Positions 33,793-46,700 of a stretch of DNA of 64,000 nucleotides are shown in pieces. The translations under genes and the position numbers were made by a program. Source of the stretch: Cytidiella melzeri (Eukaryota > Basidiomycota > Agaricomycetes > Polyporales > Irpicaceae); the NCBI GenBank assembly GCA_022592445.1, contig JABYQR010000119.1, forward strand, positions 52,052 to 116,051, given 5' to 3'. Under the pieces are notes generated by a model, which worked only from the letters and a program-made list of their open reading frames with translations, was not told the origin of the DNA and made no database searches. Position 1 is the first letter of the stretch, and every line of letters begins with the position of its first letter.

Positions 33793-34101
33793 CTAGGTAT
33801 GCACGTACTGAGTGAGTGATTTGACCATCTTTATTGGGAGTACCGTCGACGTTGATGACGTTAAAAACGGTGATGCCAGTTGATTTGTTACCAGATTGTT
33901 ACTTTCAACCACTGACTTTCTGATGAACGTGGTTGTGGCTCCTGAATCTACCAGAGCTTTGACCTGCACTTTCTTTCCGTATACCCAAATTGTAACTGGT
34001 AGAAAAAATGAATTCTTTGAACGTGCTACATTTTCGATAGTATCTACGGCACAAAGATCGAGGGTATCAGGGCCTAAGCATTCATGTTCGCAGGGAGTCA
34101 C
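33793..34101 (-). pseudogene. Gypsy-3 aspartic protease
   Basis: Contains VKALVDSGATTTFI, the D-S-G active-site motif of a retropepsin, preceded by a beta-rich stretch. One reading-frame break separates it from the RT ORF. Confidence 0.75.
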
Positions 34102-34331
34102 ATGATGCTTCGGGAAAAATCCTTGCCATTGGACGGCTTTTTCCCTTTACCCTTGTCAGGGGACGGGTGAAGAGTCGAAGGTTCATCATCTTCTGTTGGA
34201 ACCTCCTCAATGTGAGCCACCAATTCTAGGTGCGCAGTATTTACTTTGTTGTTTTAGGTGACAAAGCTTAGGGGCTTTGGCCTCGCTGTCTGTTCCAGAG
34301 TCCTCGGAATCTGCTGCCCAAATCTTCTTTG
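34102..34331 (-). pseudogene. Gypsy-3 gag C-terminal remnant
   Basis: Acidic then basic segment (WAADSEDSGTDSEAKAPKL, then HIEEVPTEDDEPSTLHPSPD and KGKGKKPSNGKD). This resembles the tail of a gag between knuckle and protease. The rest of gag is deleted; the 5' LTR abuts directly at 34332. Confidence 0.5.
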
Positions 34332-34674
34332 TGTAACATTTAAGGTTACACTCACCAGATAAGTGTTTAACTTGAGGGGGAGATAGTGAGATAGAGAGTA
34401 GAGTGTTAGTGAGAGTGAGTACTGGGGAGTACAAAGTAGTCCTTGATCAACAGAGTAGATAAGACTGAGGGGATATGCCCTCAGGAGTGCCTCTATATAT
34501 ACATGAAGGGGAGGACCCCAGGTACTACCCTTAGACCCCTAATACCTACATGAGTAAGCAAAGTAATCTACCTTACTAAGCATGCCCTATGCCCTAGTGG
34601 TGCCACTTCAATAATCAACTAATAGCAATTGTCCCCATGACCTGACCCCATGACCTAGTCCCAAGGCTAGACTT

Positions 34675-36198
34675 TGTCATGGATGGCCTGACTAGCCCTT
34701 AATTTTTGCAATTTACCTCTTGTTTTTATCTGTAAAACTCCGGGCTGCAACCCAGTTGCAACCTTCTCTGCATAAACTCCCTTTTCACGTCTATTAAGCG
34801 CCCGTATCACGTGGCTTAGACACTCCACACGGTCACATTACTTGCTACTACGTCACACTGGCATGTGACTTAGCTTAAGTAAGCCCACATGGCTACAAGC
34901 ACATGGCTCAGCCCATAGCTAGGGTTTGATGTCATAGATACCGTTCACATGGGCTCCTTATTGTTCTTTCCCTATTGTTCTCTTTATGGAAGGATGTTCT
35001 CACAGGTGTGGGAATGGAATACAATAGTTGGTCTCCTTTTAGATAGATTCTCTCACGAGTAGAGTTCTTGGCAAGGTCTAGACAATAGCTATTGTTCTTC
35101 TTTAGGTAGTTCTTTTGTTCTTCGTTCACACGGCTTCTTGCAAAGCCTGCCCTCAACATGGTCTGTGCGCAGGTCCCTGAAGTCTATATATACTGCTACA
35201 TGTATGCTCCTAGCCCCCCATCTCGACCTCTTGGTCTTTACTGGGCTAGGTAAGCCACCCCCTCTTGTACTATATAGCTGGTAGTACAAATACTAACTTG
35301 GTCTTTACTGGGCTAGACATCTGCATAAGGTTAATAGCTGGTGAGAGTATTGAGCTTCACGCCTACCACCACCACTTTGTCATCATCCACTTCGTGTCTG
35401 ACACGGAGACGGGGCTCGACATGACAAACAGGGACACGAAGTGGAAAACGACGAGGAGGTGGTGGCAGGCGTAGAGCACAATGCTTTCACCAGCTATCAG
35501 ACTTTGTTCAAGTTGCTAGCCCAGTAAAGACCAAGTTAGTGTTGGGTACTACCAGCTATGTAGTACAAGAGGGGGTTTGCTTACCTAGCCCAGTAAAGAC
35601 CAAGAGGTCGAGATGGGGGGCTAGGAGCATACATGTAGCAGTATATATAGACTTCAGGGACCTGCGCACAGACCATGTTGAGGGCAGGCTTTGCAAGAAG
35701 CCGTGTGAACGAAGAACAAAAGAACTACCTAAAGGAGAACAATAGCTATTGTCTAGACCTTGCCAAGAACTCTACTCGTGAGAGAATCTATCTAAAAGGA
35801 GACCAACTATTGTATTCCATTCCCACACCTGTGAGAACATCCTTCCATAAAGAGAACAATAGGGAAAGAACAATAAGGAGCCCATGTGAACGGTATCTAT
35901 GACATCAAACCCTAGCTATGGGCTGAGCCATGTGCTTGTAGCCATGTGGGCTTACTTAAGCTAAGTCACATGCCAGTGTGACGTAGTAGCAAGTAATGTG
36001 ACCGTGTGGAGTGTCTAAGCCACGTGATACGGGCGCTTAATAGACATGAAAAGGGAGTTTATGCAGAGAAGGTTGCAACTGGGTTGCAGCCCGGAGTTTT
36101 ACAGATAAAAACAAGAGGTAAATTGCGAAAATTAAGGGCTAGTCAGGCCATCCATGACAGTGTCCCTGTTTGTCACGTCGAGCCTTGTCTCTGTGTCA
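34675..36198. mobile_element. Two nested solo LTRs of family LTR-F, opposite orientations
   Basis: Outer LTR, minus: 34675-35398 plus 36160-36198, with plus-strand ends TGTCATGG and CTGTGTCA, flanked by perfect GACTT duplications (34670-34674 and 36199-36203). Inner LTR, plus: 35399-36159, TGACACGG...CCATGACA, flanked by perfect GTGTC duplications (35394-35398 and 36160-36164). It was inserted about 38 bp from the outer LTR's start. The result is a large near-palindrome of about 720-bp arms. Each copy has the 75-codon open frame (34932-35159 minus; 35675-35902 plus) just after a TATATATA. Confidence 0.9.
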
Positions 36199-37099
36199 GA
36201 CTTGTTCTAGCTTGTTCTAAGACAAGGCCAGACTTTTCCAGAAGGTTCTAAGAACTATGACATCATCTACTAGAATGTTCTACACTATGGCATCATAGTT
36301 CCACCATGTTCCACAAGGTTTCAAAGAGTTCTATCATGTGATACACAGATAAGAAAAGAAGCACATCAGCGTATCAGAGACAGAGGGCGCATCAGCGCAT
36401 CAATTGATAGGCACTGAAATAAGCGCCTGATAAGTGCCAGATAAGCGCCAGATAAGCATCTAAATAGATGCTGGATAAGCGCTGGATAAGTGCCTGATAA
36501 GCGCTTAAATATTCCCAATAATACTGTTGCCTGGTACACCGCCAACTTGATCTCAGGTGGTTACCGCCCTGATCGTGAATAATGCTCGCCGCGCGCTTGG
36601 CGACTGAGGTCTCTGGTATTGTCCCCTGAAATCCATCAGAAACGTGAAGAAAAATCTCTACGATATCACTCCTTCCTCTGAATAGCTCGAGACCCACCGC
36701 GTGAGCACTATAGGTTTGTCACTGTCCTCTCAGAAGATGCGAACGAATGTAATACACATGTAATGCAGGCAGGCATCTCAATTCTTGCCGCATGATATCT
36801 TTCAGATTTTCATCGCAGTGACTGCAGCTGTGCGCAGGGTTCCTCGACGAAGATCAATGCGATTTGAGCTCCCGACCCAGCACCCAGCAGCGGCTGCTCT
36901 CCGCTCATTCAAATCATAGCACGGTCATTGAGTAAACAAGGCTTATCATTATAATGAAAGATCTAGTAGCTATATGTGGAAACACACATTAAGAGATCAA
37001 AATATTAATCAGAGTCAACAAAGGTAAGAAGAACAAGGCTGAATAGAATGAGAATAAGCACAAAAGGAGCGAGCATGACCGTGACTTGGAACCTTAGAG

Positions 37100-38120
37100 T
37101 CAGTGAAGACCAGTTCGTCCCTCGTCTTCGTTGTCATGATCTTCGCTACCGTCCTCGTCGTCATAGTCTTGTTCCGACGGCGGAAGAATTGGGGCAGCCA
37201 GTGCGGTCTCTTCAATTTCGCGTTGAATCGCGGTGCCTGATGTGTTTGTGTATCCTTTCGGGTCTGATGGGTGGCCGTAGATACGCAGATCGTTGTGGAG
37301 AGTATCAAGAAAAACCCTGTCACTCATAGTCAATATACGCGGCATATCAATACACGAGATGAAAGAACAAACTTCGCGATGTCCTCATTCTCAGTCGGAG
37401 TTCCTTTGAATGCTTCGCGGATAGCTTGAAGTCCTTCGTCGACATTAGGCCAGAAATCCCCTCCACCTCCGGCTTGACAGAAAACTTGACGCTGTCATCA
37501 TCGTGTCAGATGTCGTTAAGCAGCTGAAATCATGCAGGCTGTATGATATCTAGTCGCTCGTGTAACTTCAAAGTGTCAGCGTGAGCTTGGAACTGCTGTT
37601 CTAACGCCGACATCTAGGTGACAAGGTCAGTCGTTGAAGTCAGAACATACAGTGACATTACCTTGGTGAATGCAACAAAAGCTTCCTTGTTTTTTCCCGA
37701 AAGGCTTGTCCTTTGCATTACTCGCCGCGCCATGATTTCGTTACTGTCTGTAGGGGGATTTTGTCGCTTTTGGCCGGTGCTGGGCTGAACCACAATAGGC
37801 CCAACAAACTCAGGCGAGCTTGAGCTTTGAGACTCGGTAGAAGACTCGGACTCTCGAGACTCGCTAGAGGAGTCTCCAGTCCCGTCGCTGGTAGAATCAC
37901 CAGAAGTCCCGTCACTGGTAGAATTACCAGACAATGGTGCGGCTGCGGCACGATACTCAGCCTGAGCTGGGGACAAGAGTGAGAAGGATTGCTGGTATCC
38001 TGACAATGACCACCCTGGTGATGGTGTTCGGGTTTGTGACCTCGACTCAGCGTGAGACTCCGATGCCAGTGCAAGGCGAGATCTCAGCGCAGCCATATAT
38101 GCAACCTGATTTGCAGGCAT
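37100..38120 (-). CDS. Hypothetical multi-exon gene inside TIR-1
   Basis: A first exon from Met 38120 (MPANQVAYMAALRSRLALAS) runs through a Ser-rich low-complexity stretch of repeated TSDGT and SES motifs to KNKEAFVAFTK near 37665. An intron with donor GTAATG and acceptor near 37619 leads to SALEQQFQAHADTLKLHERL. Later pieces (GFFPNV-like region near 37450 and 37100-37345, MSDRVFLDTLHNDLRIYGHP ending in an acidic tail) appear to be further exons. I do not recognise the family. It could be a captured host gene or the element's own gene. Exon joins after the second are not resolved. Confidence 0.4.
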
Positions 38121-38929
38121 AATAGCGAGATGAGTGAGGTGAACAGAGAGAAGGCAAAAAGTTACAAGTGGTTGATGGTGGTGCCAGCGCAACAAGAAAT
38201 CCGGCAAGTTGAAGTTTGGCGAGCTGAAAGAGGCCGCAGCATCAGCGGATCAAAATTCCTCGCACAACTTGCACCCACCTGAGTACGCAAAAAAGGCTTG
38301 AGCGTATTCAATAAACATGGACATGCCTCGTGCAGGAAAACGCAGGAAACTGTCCAAAAGTGAGTTCCTTCATTTACCTCATACAAAGATGACTAAATAA
38401 GAACACAGATTTTGAAGAGATCTCTGAAACCAGTACTCACGTTCAATATCTGTTCAGGATTTCTGTAGGTAGACACTATGTATAGCATGTGTTTCCTGCA
38501 AATTTTGAGTGCGTAGCGTGAAAATTCACCGAAGTGTTATTCATTTACACTTCGCACTTGAGGCGCCTAATCTTGCGTGACGTCACGCGTATCGTGCGAT
38601 TGAAACCGTGCATTCTGCCTCAGGCTCTCTTTCTCTCTTTATGACAGCGACCACTCCGATACTCCTGTTTGCATCTTTGCCCACCAAGACGAAGTCCTCC
38701 TCCAACCCCCTCGGCTCAAGCAGCGCTGTTGCTCCAATTCAAAGCCGTGGTTGCAAACATCCATGCCAAATGCGAGTAAGTATCGGACCAGGGGTTGACT
38801 TCGCCAAACACGCTCATTGACTGATGTTCTATGTAGCTTTGTGCCTGCGAAGAGCCTTGCAAGAGGTAACTGCAGATGCTGCGGAGGCGATGACCAAGAA
38901 GACGACCTTTCAGTCTTTAGCGTCCAGTC

Positions 38930-40000
<1,071 letters not shown>

Positions 40001-40475
40001 ATATATCACACAAATGTAATTATGTAGCTCGCATTCGCAAGAATCTTTGTTATTAGGAAATCAAGTGTGAGACTGGGAGTGCTAACCAGTTTACCCCAAG
40101 TCTCGAGTCTCCGAGGTGACACAATGGACTCCGGCAAACGTGACAAGTACATGCGACACACCCCAGCTAATCTTGTGATGGTCAATTTCAGTTACTCATT
40201 GTCAACTCGGGTGATGTGCACCAGGTGGATCTCGAGCTTTTCCAAAGAGACACCCCCGGATTTTCATATGAAGTGTCACCAGCTAATCTCACATTTCTGA
40301 CATGCTGGGCAGGAGTCCGAGATCATCTACGAGCCAGCCGATGGACAGCTGAAAGCCACGCTTGATAGCTGCTGACTCCCATACTCTCGGCGCCTCCCGC
40401 TCACTCCTGAAAATCACCATCTCAAAAGTTGGCGGTGTAAGGCAAGTCTTGTAGAAACATTGAAAATCTGTGACA

Positions 40476-40936
40476 GAAAGTACAAAAAAACAGAGTTTTT
40501 TTTATTCAAAAGGAAAAATATATAAAAGTATGTGCTTGTTTTCAATGCCTTTTTTGGGGGGATTTGTGTGGCTCATTATGCAGTGAAGATTGAAACAATG
40601 TATGCAGAATTTGGCATTATTGTTGCTATTTCTAGAATCTAGACAACTGAGGTGGAAAACTATGGGAAACCAATCAAATGTTATTAAAAAAACCAGGTCA
40701 TTTGTTTCTGCATATTTCATACAGTGTATCTCGGCGAAATAAAGTCAATATTGCCCTGTGTCATCACCTGAGCGGTGTGAGCCTTCCGCGGGCCGGAATT
40801 CCATGCGTCTGGCGCTTCTGATACCGGGCGCTTAGGCCTGTTATGTCACGCAACCTGAATTTACGGGCCATGCACGAAACTATGGTCTGTCAACTACTAG
40901 CTGAACCAGTGTACGTGCTAATTGCTGTTATACCAG
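40476..40936. other. Boundary between transposon tower and host genes; no gene
   Basis: Starts with oligo-A/T rich sequence (40480-40520), then moderately AT-rich sequence up to the CLASP start. It presumably holds the CLASP promoter from about 40740 onward; no TATA box is evident. Confidence 0.5.
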
Positions 40937-42998
40937 ATGACGCCCTTTCAAGACGAATTCCAGCGCGTAAGAGATGGGCTATCCCTGCAGGAATCGGAAG
41001 ATACTTGGGGAACCATAGCGGCCGCACTAGAAACATTCAAACGCGTCGTAGAGCGCAGCTCTTCAGAAGTCCCACAAGACATAGTTACCGCTTTGCGCTC
41101 CCAGGCGCGAGCAATCAATAATTCTATCACTTCTGAACGGTCTCGTCTCTCTGGCACCGCGGTTGACCTTCTCGCAGCATCCGCTACTGAGCTGACAAGC
41201 TATTTCGACCCATTACTTCCCCTGTTCGTCCCGACATTACTGGCACTGTCTTCTCGACCAAACAAGGTGTTCGTAAGCCGTGCTCGGGCATGTTTAAACA
41301 CCATAATCTCCTCTACGCAATCTCCAGCTATCATACCGTTTCTCGTGCCCCACTTGCACGATAAATCGGTGTCCCTACGCTTGACATTAGCCGAAGCTGC
41401 ATTAACATGTCTCAACTGCGCAAATCCTCCCGATTTGCAGAAGGAGTCCAGAGCTAAGGAGGTGGAATTCCTCATCAAAGCAACGGCTGTTGACGCCGAC
41501 GGAGATATAAGAAAGTACGGCCGCAAACTATTCGATTCCTATAAAATCCTGCTGCCTGAAAGAGTCAACAAGTACGAGCTTCCATTTGTAACACTGTACA
41601 TTATCTAACCGTTCGAACAGATTTACAGCACCCCTCACTCCTACCATTCGAAAGTATCTCGACATCCGTGGCGCGTCTGGACCGCCGACCTCGTCACAGT
41701 CGATGCCGCGTCCTGCAACTGCGCTGTCAACGCAATCCAACTCAAGTAAAACCCGTTTGAACATTGACCCTGCCTCTTCGACAGCCGATTCTACACGACT
41801 TAGCAGAGCTACCTCGACCTCGAGCTCCTCTCGCATAGCTCCGAGCACCTTCCGTTCCAATACGCAAAACCCCAGTGTTTCCCAGCTAGGTCAAAAGCAG
41901 GCAGATGATCCCTTAGCTGGCCCTCCGAAGAGTCCCATAGACTTCACATTTACCTCTGATGCTAACGGACGCACCTCGAGGGCTTCGACCCTGCCTCCCA
42001 CTCACTCGGATCCCGCGCGAACTCGATCAAACTCTACAATTTCTCAACAAAGTGATGGAGACGCTGCCCGTCCATCGCGTCCAAAGCTAGCTCCTCTTAG
42101 GCCGGGACCACCACGTTCGAAATCAGCTCTGGCTGTCCATGGCGCCATAGCGGAAGACGCAGCGCAGCCACGCGCAGGAGGCGCACGGCGAGTTCTTCGT
42201 CCTGAAGTAGCACAGAGCGAGGCACAGAAAAAGACAAACGCCAAAGGGCCATCTCGTCCCATGTCAAACAGTGTATCGAGGTCCAAATCCGCCAAAGATC
42301 ACGTAGCCACGGCTTCTGACCCAGAGGCAGCGAGGGATGCTCCAAACCCTTTGACGCTAAAGCCGTGCCCAACGTCAGCGGGGCCAGCTATTGCTGCCAA
42401 GCAGAAACCAGGGCTTGGTAATCGCCTAACCAAGCCCACACTCTCTCAGCTGGCACGGGACGCTGCAGTGACAACACGTCGTCCAGAAGCCGGAAAAACC
42501 GTCAGATCCCGCCCGCCGAAGAGTCTAAAAGGTCGCATGAAAGCCGACGTTCAGTCCACGAAGCCAGGCAAATCTTTTGACCCCGTTGGCCAATGCAAAG
42601 TCATCTCACCTTGCAAAGTTCCACTACCACCCTCACCCATAGGCGACTCGACATCTCAGCATGACGCTGGTCTTGTGCTAGGCGAAAGTGCTCCCTCAGA
42701 TACCGACGACATTAAGCCTCCTTTCGCCTCACAGCCCAGTCTCCTTATCGACCCTGCGACACCGACAGAACGTGCGAAACCGCCGTCTGCAACCACGGTA
42801 GACAAGACTCCCATCTCGGCCTTGGTTGATTCGATACAGCACGGGTTCATGTTTACGTCCCTACCATCGGGCAATGGGTGGGTAGAAGATGATGACGAAG
42901 ACTTGGATCCTGACGACACATTCACAGCTCGGGACATGGAGTTCCTGCGTATAGCTCCTCTCAGCTTAGGACGCAAGGGGCCCTCAATGGTACAATAA
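40937..42998 (+). CDS. CLASP-family microtubule-associated protein (TOG/CLASP_N domain)
   Basis: Exons 40937-41571 and 41621-42998 (GT...AG intron of 49 nt) give 670 residues. Residues 1-215 are an alpha-helical HEAT/TOG array of the CLASP N-terminal type: ETFKRVVERSS, LSGTAVDLLAASATEL, FDPLLPLFVPTLLALS, ARACLNTIISSTQSPAIIPF, DADGDIRKYGRKLFDSYKI and, across the intron, FTAPLTPTIRKYLDI. The rest is Ser/Pro/Arg-rich and disordered, the usual microtubule-lattice-binding type, with an acidic C-terminal patch (EDDDEDLDPDD). CLASP/Stu1 proteins stabilise microtubule plus ends and the spindle. At 670 residues it is shorter than many CLASPs, which have two or more TOG units. The start at 40937 gives the conserved beginning TPFQDEFQ; upstream in-frame codons are not needed. 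Confidence 0.8.
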
Positions 42999-43146
42999 CC
43001 CCCTCCGTTTTTCGTTTCGTTAGGCGGTGCATGTACAGTATCTCTAGCTACATGACTGTAGGCCGTAAATGATAGGTGAGGTCGCTGTGACTGTGTGTGA
43101 GTCAGACTTATGGCAGGATTAACCGTTTACGTACCTACAAGCAGTC
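42999..43146. other. Convergent 3' intergenic gap (148 bp)
   Basis: The CLASP stop at 42998 and the bL34 stop at 43147 face each other across this gap; no features beyond the presumed 3' UTRs. Confidence 0.6.
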
Positions 43147-43524
43147 TTAATGAGATAAATATTTCCTCGACTTGGCCATCCTCCTCAGCAAAATCTTCCT
43201 GCCAGTCACACTACGCTTTCTAGCGAGGAACCCGTGTTTGCGCTTGCGCTTGCGCTGTGACGGTTGATACTCGGTGCCACGCGAGCCATACCGAACTTGC
43301 TGCACAAGGGCAAGAACTGGAGATGATTTAACCGTCCACAGGGTGTTCATCGCCGCAAGCGGGGATGGGATGAATGAGCAGAGCATCGAGCTACGGGTGA
43401 CGGCGGTGAAGGTCGACCGCCATGACGGGACAAGCGAAGATGTGGCTTGTGAGAGTCGTGGTGAGCGCAAAATTGACGGTCCATGCCTGATGACCGCTGC
43501 GAGTTGCGGTGGAATGCGCGGCAT
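43147..43524 (-). CDS. MRPL34: Mitochondrial large-subunit ribosomal protein bL34m
   Basis: Single exon, 125 residues. The C-terminal 45 residues are the bL34 fold: [19 protein letters not shown], then [18 protein letters not shown], matching the bacterial L34 pattern (..NPS..KR.R.HGF..R....GR..L..RR.KGR..L). The N-terminal 75 residues are rich in Arg, Ser and hydroxyl residues with few acids, as expected for a mitochondrial targeting presequence. It acts in the mitochondrial 54S subunit near the peptide-exit region. It is divergent from the CLIP-170-like gene. Confidence 0.92.
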   Translation of the reverse strand: MPRIPPQLAAVIRHGPSILRSPRLSQATSSLVPSWRSTFTAVTRSSMLCSFIPSPLAAMNTLWTVKSSPVLALVQQVRYGSRGTEYQPSQRKRKRKHGFLARKRSVTGRKILLRRMAKSRKYLSH

Positions 43525-43767
43525 GTTGGCTGCTATGTCCTTTAGGTTCGAGGACGAGGTGGTGAATGTGATGTTACACTGAGCGTGACTGGGCGCGCTG
43601 TCACACTTGTCACGCCTTGACTGTTTTTGGTGTGTTGCGTCGAGGTCATTCTACTTAGCTAGTATAAGCAGTCTAGACGAAATACTCTCGCATTCCAGGT
43701 CTTCGTTTCCCTCGTTCATCGTCCGCAGTGCGACCCTCAGCAACAGCGGGATTGCCAAGTCTCAACT
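43525..43767. promoter_or_regulatory. Shared divergent promoter of bL34m and CLIP-170-like genes (243 bp)
   Basis: The two start codons at 43524 (-) and 43768 (+) are separated only by this stretch. It has pyrimidine-rich patches before 43768 (TCTTCGTTTCCCTCGTTC) but no clear TATA box. Confidence 0.5.
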
Positions 43768-46700
43768 ATGTCGGTCACGCCTGGCAAAGGTCGTTCATCA
43801 GCAATACCCACTCCAGGGAGAACAACCGGCATCCCTACTCCAGGCAGACCACGTTCAGCATCTGGTATTCATCAACCTCCTGCCGCTAGCTCAAACCCTG
43901 AGGATGAATACATATCGAGAGCTTTTGCGGATGCGATCAGAGCTAATGATCCTGCCAACCATCGTGCAAGTCACGGTAAGCTATCTCTTTCTCCGCCATT
44001 TCCCCAATTTCCTTCTCAGTCCGGCCACCGTTCAGTGCCAGCCCGACCATCGTCTGTAGCCTCGTCTTCATCTGCTGCGAGTGCCACTGCTACCAGGAAT
44101 ACGACGCAACCTCTTCGACCGGCCAGCCGCTCCTCCGATGTATTCACCCGAAGCTCCAGTCGAGCAGACAAAACATTCGACGTCGGTGATAATGTACGCG
44201 TAGAATCCCTCGGCTTTGAAGGAGCCCTCAGATTTCTTGGGGAAATCGATGGAAAATCGGGCCTGTTTGCGGGAGTCGAACTGAGTGGTGGCTTTGCAGG
44301 CAAAGGCAAGAATGACGGCTCAGTTAATGGGTGGGCAATCCAGATACCGACAAGCTATTTCACATACTAACTTTGATATCCCTCTAGAAAGCGATATTTT
44401 ACCTGTCCACCCGGCTGCGGCATCTTCATTTTATCTAACAAGCTCTCCTCCCCTACTGCGGGCCACGGCAATCTTTCTCGTCCTTCTTCTGTCGCGTCTA
44501 CGCGTAATGGACGCGCCACACCCTCACTATCAGGCAGAATAACACCTTCCTTCTCGTCAAGTGTGTCAAATGGTCGAAAGACCTCCTCACATTCTTTTCC
44601 AAATGGGCGTGCTACTCCTGGCCTAACAAGCGGACGTGTAACACCATCCGCATCCGCAGGCAGAAGCACGCCAGGCACGATATTGCCTCCGGCCAGGGCC
44701 AGGACCACTACAATTACGAAAAATACAGTAACCCCTAGCAGAGCCAAGCCTTCTGAATCGATCATTACCCCAGGTTCGCGCGCATCGAAGTACGTTGGTA
44801 TGACTGCTAAGCAACTCAGTGGTCGAGCTGGCGCAGCGAGTCCGAGTAGAAAATCTATCAGCAGTCCCACTTTCAGTGTCTCTTCTCCAACTCACCCTCA
44901 CTTGACCTCGCCGTCACGTACCCGTACTATCAGTTCTCCATTCACTCCCAAGGCAGGTCGCACTCAAGGTATCGGTGTTGGAATGCCTTCGGGGACCCCG
45001 ACTCGCAGTCGAAATGGACCAGGCACGCCGCGTGCCCGCCTTCCCAGCTCAGTTTCTATGCCACCACCTCCATCGCCCTCGAATTTGTTGAACAATCGGG
45101 CAGTCTCGCTCAATGACCCCATCGTTAAATCGGATATAGACTTGGCGGCAAGTGGCAAGGTGATTCAGGATATGATCGGTAACCTGATGTCGGGGCGCTC
45201 CCCATCTTCTCGTCCGCCTTCGTCGGCCTCCATGACTTCTTCCCTTTTCGCCGAGCAGCAGCTACAGCTACAGAATGAACGTCTCCAAGCGCGATTTGAC
45301 GCTTTGGAGGATGAGAACAAACGTCTACGTTCGAGCTTAACCTCCGCTGAATCCTCATCGGCGATGGTAACCTCTCGCCTGAAGGTGGCTACCGAGGCAG
45401 CGGAAAGATCTGCGGTGCGAGTTGCTGAGATGGAGTCCTCGTTACGTTCAATGGAAAGAACAGTCGTCGAGCGTGACTCGACGATTGAAGCTCTTGAGCG
45501 ATCGGTGAAAGAAACTATCGCGGACATCGACAAAGCTAAGAGCGATGGCGAGGCCCGTGTGCGCGACATACAGTCTAAGCTCGACGACAAAGAGCTACTT
45601 GTTGCGCAGTTGAAGGAGCTTATTGATGCCAAAGAGGGTATGCAGAGCGAAAATGATGCGGTGTTATCAGCCAAGAACGCTGAAATTGCGCTGCTGGAGA
45701 GCCGCGTACAGAAAGCCTATGGTGAGATGGAGGATGAGCGGCGGGAATTAGGTGGTCAGGTAGACGAGTTGAGGAAGGCCGGTCAGGTGATCTCATCTCG
45801 CTTCACAATGCCGGGGTACTGTTACAGCTGATATTTACGTGGAATTGTGTAGGAAACAATTGCTCTCTACGAAGAAAGACTGAGTGCCGCGGATGCGAAA
45901 CGATACGAGATGGAAGACCTTGTTGCCTCCTTGGAGGAACAGTTGCGCATCAAAGCCAGACCCATTTCTCCCGCAACGGTCGCGCGCCAAGCTGTATCTG
46001 CAGCAGAAATCGATAATGAGGCAATGAAGGAGCAAATCCAACACTTGCAGAAAAAACTTGTCTCGCTTGAGGATGCCCTTGAGGACGCACAGGTTTCTGC
46101 GGAGAGAGAGGAATTAGCTGTTCGCGAGCGGGTCCTACGTTATAAGGAGCGTGAAGACGGCGTGCGCAAGGAGCTCGCTGAAAGTCAGAAGGAAGTCGAA
46201 CGTGTTTTAAAGCTGGAAGAGAGTGCAAGAATGCGGATCGAAGAGATAGAAGAGGCTTTGCGCGAAAATACCGTTGCGTTGGAGAATGCAAGAGCTGAGA
46301 TCGAGGGCCTGCGGGCGGATGTTGCTGTGCGTATCAGCTATATATGACTCCAGGGCATGGCTGACAGCGCGGAGCAGGATTTGGAAGGCGTCGCGAGCGC
46401 TGGGGGCAGTCCGCCCAAGGCCTCAAGTCGTTCTGCTGGTGCGCTAAACTTATAGCTGTAGGATAGTCAGTGCCCATTGACTGATCAGTGTCCACAGCAT
46501 CAGGAGACTATGAGATGCTCAAGGCGGACAAGATAGAGGTTAGTGAACTTTCTCGCAAGGGACCGTCGCTCATTGCTGGTCCAATAGCTCGAGCGCGCTC
46601 AGAAGCAACAACAAGCCGAGCTCACGGAACTACGTGGTACATGTTCAGAGCTGCGCTATAGTCTGCAAGCCCTTACCTCAGAGCTGGAAATTGCGCGGAA

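Noticed and set aside
34675..36198. Foldback (long inverted repeat) DNA transposon
   Set aside because: The inverted arms are two LTR-F copies, each with its own 5-bp duplication (GACTT, GTGTC), so nested solo LTRs explain it fully.
37048..37329. Plus-strand ORF in TIR-1
   Set aside because: Opposite strand of the acidic C-terminal exon of the hypothetical minus gene; no recognisable features.
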